DNA from: Micropterix aruncella
Lineage: Eukaryota > Arthropoda > Insecta > Lepidoptera > Micropterigidae
Assembly: GCA_944548615.1 (NCBI GenBank)
Contig: OX155980.1
Coordinates: 38,012,381 to 38,076,380, forward strand
Reading direction: 5' to 3'
Length of the DNA stretch: 64,000 bases
The notes beneath the pieces were generated by a model, which saw only the letters and a list, made by a program, of their open reading frames with translations, was not told the origin of the DNA and searched no databases. The first letter of the stretch is position 1, and each line of letters opens with the position of its first letter. Below are positions 58,904-64,000 of the stretch, piece by piece. A program made the position numbers and the translations under genes.

Positions 58904-59666
58904 GTAGGCATATTTCACTCTCCCAATATTTAGAATTAGCATAATACACTATTGAATGTGGGGTTTTAAATAAAGTCCCTAATGCAAAAGGGCCGTAACT
59001 TCTGCCTACGGCAATAGCTGTCTGTTATAAGCTTTTAACATATGATACTTAGATCATCTACAATAAACTCAGGTCATTCTAAATTTGAAATCGGACATTC
59101 CTGATTATGTCGAGAAATGAATCAAAATCCATTGGACCCATTTGGATTCAATTTTATTTTATTGTGATTATGGTGTAGTAATGTGGAGTTTTACAATTAT
59201 TCAGTGCAGCCAACCTCGCCTTTTGGGCGTAAATTATATTTTAAAAACAAGATTTCTCACAGTTTAGCTAATCGAGTGGGCAATAAATAAAACAATTCAT
59301 TCACACTATAGGCCAGTCAAATTATTTTTTTTAGAGGAATTAATTCCCAGCAAGCTGGAAATCGTTTTATTACCTTAATTTGGTCCTAAATGTGTGTAAT
59401 CCAAGTTTGCCCCATCCCAGGAGGTGTCCTTAACTTTTGGGAGCCAAATTCCTCTTTTTTCAGTTTTTTGCTTGCAGCTCGTCGGACGAAAAATATCAAT
59501 TAGCAATTAATCTTTAATTAGTAACTATTATTAATATTAAATAATGAAGTAATAGAAACATTTAAAATTGACATGAAATTCGCACTTTCTTTGATGTCGA
59601 TGGACCTTCATTTTCATCCTCCCTGTACACCCCTTCGTACAACCGCAGGACACTGTGTGGAGGATT

Positions 59667-60600
59667 TCAGCTGGAGCTGGATCCTTGGTTTTCATGGTAG
59701 AGAGCAGGCCAAGGTCCGTCCTCTTTCAACTCCAGCTGAGAAGATCCTTTGTTTATCATACCAGCCCTGGATTTGGTGGTAGACACGCAGACTATGTTGG
59801 GTAGCAGCTGCGTTTTTGGGGGTAGCGAGGCCAGTTTGAAAGTTGGAATTATGATGGAATTTGAGAATATCTCATAGCGGATTTTGTCCAAGGAGGTCTC
59901 ATTAACCTTAGGTGAATATAGGTCTGCCAGGAATAGTTGACTCGCTGAAATAAGATCCTCAGCGTCTGCATGGTGAAAAATCTTGACAGCCTTGTAAAGC
60001 CTTGTTTTTTTCAAGGAGCTTGACAAACTTCGACTTCCCTTGGCGATAGAATGCAGAGGTTGTATCACACCCACTAATTGCATGTAGGAACAGATGATTC
60101 TGTTTGACAGTAGGAGAGAAGTTGAAGTACCTGGGGGAGTAGAACGTGTTCTGAGAGGTACCCTTTCCAGGTTTCGTGACGTAAATGTTTGAGGAATTTG
60201 GTACTTTGGCGGTTAATATAATCAATAGATCGGTGTCCTTTCCGATTATTATGACCGTCGCAAAGTTCTCTGCCGCTTTAATGGCGGTGTTGACGATGAG
60301 GGTGCCAGCATCCTCAAGAGCTTGCCTCACTTTAAACCCCTGCTGTACTAATTATTCACGCAGCATGGAGGTAAGCCGTTCTTTGTTGCTATCGTTGGAC
60401 AAAAAATGTTCTTTCGGCATAGTTGCAGTCATCGTTTCAGTGAACCCCACTTTTGAAGATTTGTGCTTGCTTTTACGGCGAAGACGCTCAGCTGATTTGG
60501 TACTCTTTACTGATGCCCCACCAGGGTAACCGTCTAAAACGACGACTGTACTGACAGGGTTGTAGTATTGCTTAACGTAGTCGACATATTTGGAGAGAAT
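59667..60600 (-). pseudogene. Decayed PIN/FEN-like nuclease-domain ORF (unknown multi-copy family)
   Basis: The minus-strand pieces are collinear. At about 60600-60350, YVDYVKQYYNPVSTVVLDGY and ERLRRKSK end in an in-frame TAA. The same frame resumes from 60330 with VRQALEDAGTLIVNTAIKAA, GKDTDLLIIL, FLHAISGCDTTSAFYRQGKS. After a frameshift near 60000, HHADAEDLISASQLFLADLY and TFKLASLPPKTQLLP follow. The acidic DTD within a hydrophobic strand and the earlier LDGY resemble PIN/FEN-type metal sites. Related ORFs are frequent and uncharacterised in insects, molluscs and cnidarians. One stop and one frameshift make it nonfunctional. Confidence 0.55.
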
Positions 60601-60764
60601 TGTTGTTTTTTTTTTCTTGGAGGTTTTTATTTCATTTATTTATATTATATGTTTCCTTTATTTTCACACTGTATCTATAATTAATCCAAGAGCGGTATCG
60701 TATCGACCGTGTTCCCTGATCATTGTTGCAACAAAATAGAGAACGGGAGCGCGAAGGCGGGCTT

Positions 60765-61005
60765 TGAGTGAATGCGTTCACCGAATAGAAAGAGATAGGA
60801 GCAAGTGGGTTGCTCGTCTATCCTTGTCTGCATGCGCGTTGCATGCGCTTTGCATGCGCGTTTATCCACAGCATAGCAGACTTATGGCGTCGAAGCGTTG
60901 CCATAGTGATATATGTACGTGTCTCCGTGAATGCACGATTAGACAAGGATGGAGGGGGTACTATATGCTGCTATCTCTTTCTATTCGGCTGACGCATTCG
61001 CAGGC
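60765..61005. repeat. Foldback repeat inside the 2.7-kb element
   Basis: Left arm GAATGCGTTCACCGAATAGA..GAGATAG with CTATCCTTGTCT. Right arm is its inverse, with AGACAAGGAT and CTATCTCTTTCTATTCGGCT. The middle has GCATGCGC repeats. It is GC-richer than its surroundings. Confidence 0.65.
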
Positions 61006-61424
61006 TGGTCACGGGGTTTAGTAGTTATATGTCAATGTCTTCGATCCGTCCGATTTGACAGCTGTCGTAAAATGGCGGTGTTCGCCCGATCTCCCTTGGT
61101 GCACTCTGGTCGCGTTTGGCAACGTCGTCCACTGAGTTGACGCGCTAGCAATTAGTAACTGTATAAAACGCAAAATTCTTTTACGAATGAAAATTTAGGT
61201 GTCTATATAACGTGACATTTTATTCTCTACAACTATTATTTTATGTTTTTTTTCGACATGAGTATCTGTTTCAAAGATGTGTGGTCTTGGAAAGTCGCAA
61301 AATGTAAGTTTCCACTTAAATGAGAAATTTTCCCGGTTTCTAACTATCGATTTCGCCTATACCACTGAACCTAATTTGAAGTTTTAGACGTTCATTTGAT
61401 GCAGAATTTAGTCTTCTTTAATAA

Positions 61425-61805
61425 ATACAAACGGAGCTGCCATGGAATTCACCGACCGGAGTCGGGCCCATCATAATACTATTTTTTTACACTTCTGGGG
61501 GGTGAGCAGTGGATTCCGGACTTACGAACCGGCTGTGTTAGGTTTAGGACAGCTGTTTTGCCACATGTGAGAGGTCACCTTACCACCCATTCACTCCCCC
61601 TTCGAAGCCATTGAGATGCGCAAATCGCAGTTTTAGATAATTTTTCTAAGAAAGAGTTGATTATTTTTCTGGAAAGGCCAAGATCTTTAAAGAGGTGAAA
61701 TAGAGATTTAGCTGGCAGGCCACGAGCGCCAACTTCCACCGCGTGAAGGTGAACAGTGAAGCCGTTCCGGGTTACGGCATTTGCAAGATCATGGTATTTA
61801 TTTAA
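61425..61805 (-). mobile_element. 5'-truncated non-LTR retrotransposon 3' end, copy 2, with ORF2 C-terminus
   Basis: The minus strand from 61805 encodes LANAVTRNGFTVHLHAVEVG, then ARGLPAKSL and LSRKIINSFLEKLSKTA, a C-terminal pattern of reverse transcriptase proteins (VH..AVEVGARG.PAKSL). The 3' UTR follows (61610-61425) and is shared with 14590-14810. The rest of the element is missing. Confidence 0.65.
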
Positions 61806-62129
61806 TTTATATTAGAAGATATTTTCTGCCCGACGTACCGTTTTCGAGCTGCAAGCAAAAAACTGAAAAAAGAGGAAAAATTTCGCGGTTATTTAGCTCC
61901 CAAAAGTTATGCACACATCCTGGGACGGGGCAAACTCGGATTACACGCATTTAGGACCAAATGAAGGTTTTAAAACGATTTCCAGCTTGCTGGAAATTAA
62001 TTCCTCAAAATGCTTTTTTTTATCTAATTTGACTGGCCTAATACTGAATAAAACACATTATAATAAAAGCACAAAATCTTTTGACTCCGATGGACTCGTT
62101 AAAAAGTCGTAAAATTAGGTTTAGGTTTT

Positions 62130-62536
62130 TTAAAATTCAAATTATTTATTGAGTTAAAATTATGGGTACATTCAATATACAAAAGTCTTAACCTAACTAG
62201 GCTGCCGCCTGTTCCAAGGTAGACAATTTATTTTAGTTATCCTAAGAAATCTATAATATTATATTTACATAAATAATCAAAATCATACTTAATCTAACAG
62301 AAATATCTTAATTACCTAATAAAAATTCGTAAGAAAATGTCATGAAAATTGTCAATATTATTTTATTTTAAAACATGATAAAAATTAATATATATTTATA
62401 TATGTATTAAATAATATGTATTAATAATATACAAAATAAATTCACAAAAATTAAAATAAAATTACGTTTAGAAATCATCAATTTATATTACTACATATAC
62501 TATTATGTTTTTATTATAAAAATTTTAGAGATTCAA
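62130..62536 (-). mobile_element. Presumed 3' UTR of the non-LTR retrotransposon
   Basis: AT-rich noncoding sequence downstream of the reverse transcriptase stop codon. On the minus strand it reaches an AATAAATAATTTGAATTTTA tail-like end near 62140, which would be the 3' terminus. Confidence 0.45.
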
Positions 62537-64000
62537 TTATTTAATAATGTTTTCAATATCTGCATATGTACAATTTAAGAGGTAGGCACTCAAACTATTT
62601 TTAAATTTATATGATATTTTAATGTCTTTAATGTTAGGTGGTAGGCAATTATAAAATTTGGGGGCAAGATAAGAGAAACTGGATTGGCCAAAAGCGGATC
62701 TCCTGAGTGGTATTGCAAAATTTGTTTGTGTCGATCTTCTTGTTACACGAGATTGCTGGCTTTTTTTCTGTTCTCCTAACTCACTCTGGAATTTAGTGAG
62801 AGTTACCAGCACAAACATTTTTCTCACACTCAACACTCTATACTCTCTGAAAAGGTCATCGGAAGAATATGTTTGGGGTTTTTTATTGATCACCCTCAGT
62901 ATAGCCTTTTGCGCTTTGTAAAGGGTGGCCAGAAGCGTTTTTGCCGCACAGCCCCAAGTTATAATGCCATATCGAATAACCGACTCGCAGACAGCAAAGT
63001 AGACACTTCTTAGCGTATTGAAATCTAAGATGTTCCGCAAACTCCTAAAGTAATACACAAGTTTTCTCAGTCTTGCCGCAATCTTCGTTAAATGATCCTC
63101 CCAGCGCAGTCTGTTGTCTAACATCACGCCCAAGTACTTAATGGAGGACACCCTGTCGACATTCATACACTGGCAATCTTACGTTCTGATGCACGAGTGA
63201 AGCTTAATAGTTGAAGTTGGTTGGTCAGTGTTTGTCTTGCTAAAGGTCATAAAATTCGTTTTACTTATATTTAAGGTCAATAAGTTTCTATCCAACCATC
63301 TCTTCGCGTTTCTCAGTACTAATTCAGTATCGGTAAACAGATCTGCCCAAGTCGAAGACTTGACCAATAAAACGGTGTCGTCGGCAAAACTGATGACCTT
63401 TCCTATTGCCGGGAGTTTGCAGAAATCATTCAGATACACCAAAAAGAGAATTGGACCCAACACGCTGCCCTGTGGGACACCATACGTTATATGCTGTGTA
63501 GAACTATATTCTTCGCGGAGTCTAGTCATCTGCAGTCTTTCTGATAGATACGATTTAAACCACTCTAGCGCATTTTCTCCGAGTCCGATCCGTTTCAGTT
63601 TAGTCATCAGCAAGGGGTGCGAGACAGTGTCGAAAGCCTTCGCAAGGTCGAGGAAGACTGCCGCACATTTCTCTCCTTTATCTATAGATTCTTTGACATG
63701 TTCAGTGAGTTCAATTAACGCATCTCCTGTACCGAGCCCCTTCCGAAAGCCAAACTGGTTATGTGCCAAAATATTGTATTTGTCTAAAAAACTGTTAAGA
63801 CGCCGTTTGACCACATGTTCTAGAATTTTACTCACCGTACTCAAGAGTGATATGGGTCTATAATTTTCTGCGGCCAAAGAATCACCACTTTTGAAGATAG
63901 GTGTTATGATACTTGTTTTCAAACATTTAGGAAATACTCCCATTTTTAGGCTCAGGTTAATTATATGGACTAAGGGAGAAACTATGTATGATTTTATTTG
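62537..64000 (-). CDS. Non-LTR retrotransposon reverse transcriptase (jockey/CR1-like), partial, one in-frame stop
   Basis: The minus-strand frame is open from the right edge (64000) to TAA at 62537, apart from one in-frame TAA at 63181-63179. Reverse transcriptase boxes are in order: NYRPISLLSTVSKILE, QFGFRKGLGTGDAL, FLDLAKAFDTVSHP (motif A), GVPQGSVLGPILFLVYLNDF (B), FADDTVLL with the catalytic aspartates (C), and after the stop SSIKYLGVMLDNRLRWEDHL (box D/E region). A C-terminal domain runs to NCTYADIENIIK. The endonuclease and N-terminal part lie off the window. No RNase H is seen. The stop falls between box C and the YLGV box and makes this copy defective unless read through. It lies antisense to the dynein gene in its intron. 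Confidence 0.85.

Larger units (their letters stand above)
59311..62038. mobile_element. Candidate 2.7-kb element with ~190-bp inverted termini, TA-flanked
   Basis: The left end is TA|GGCCAGTCAAATTA and the right end is TAATTTGACTGGCC|TA. The arms (59311-59500 and 61825-62038) pair imperfectly throughout: AATTAATTCC, CCAGC(A)AGCTGGAAATCGTTTTA, TTTGGTCCTAAATG, GTTTGCCCC, TTTTTTGCTTGCAGCTCG. Inside are a decayed PIN-like ORF, a foldback repeat and a retrotransposon fragment. It may be one transposon that carried the ORF, or two inverted copies of a smaller element. Confidence 0.55.

Noticed and set aside
60764..61140. Cys/Arg-rich plus-strand frames
   Set aside because: They come from a GC-rich foldback repeat and have no recognisable domain.
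63228..63863. 211-codon plus-strand frame
   Set aside because: It is the antisense shadow of the reverse transcriptase, which has all the expected motifs.

Overview
This is a piece of an insect nuclear genome. It is AT-rich and has spliced genes with GT-AG introns, large introns and many transposable elements (TEs). The order cannot be fixed from sequence alone. There is one gap of exactly 200 N (20875-21074). No bacterial gene, tRNA, rRNA or CRISPR array was seen.

Three host genes are supported. (1) On the + strand, the 3' part of a NOSTRIN-like F-BAR/HR1/SH3 adaptor gene: seven coding exons between 877 and 8422, with the 5' part off the left edge. (2) On the - strand, a complete TMEM198-like seven-pass membrane protein gene: seven coding exons between 16432 and 10265, all phases consistent, about 373 residues. 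It is convergent with NOSTRIN. (3) On the + strand, the 5' part of an axonemal dynein heavy chain gene of the DNAH3/7/12 kind: five exons between 47001 and 58903, with the rest off the right edge.

Between TMEM198 and the dynein gene, about 17479-45094, lies a near-identical tandem array with an 11,918-bp period. Copy 1 is cut by the N gap; copies 2 and 3 are full or nearly full. Each unit is a nest of dead mobile elements: a 261-bp TTAA-flanked MITE, a Tc1-like remnant with foldback repeats, an unrecognised coding-looking segment, a decayed DIRS-like tyrosine-recombinase retrotransposon with inverted terminal repeats, an IS630/Tc1/mariner-type DDE transposon inserted into it, two more TTAA MITEs, a 1.4-kb long-inverted-repeat element and a 316-bp foldback element. 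The copy 2/copy 3 junction is a hybrid of the left-border and right-border MITEs. That is the expected footprint of unequal crossing over between two MITEs, with the exchange inside 21 bp. The gap and a cluster of single-base indels in copy 2 mean an assembly artefact must also be considered.

The introns and flanks hold further TE debris: a hAT-type MITE with a perfect 8-bp target duplication in a TMEM198 intron, a 664-bp insertion with a 14-bp target duplication in a NOSTRIN intron, a diverged ~167-bp satellite in a dynein intron, a 2.7-kb TA-flanked structure with ~190-bp inverted termini around a decayed PIN-like ORF, and a nearly intact non-LTR reverse transcriptase with one in-frame stop running off the right edge.
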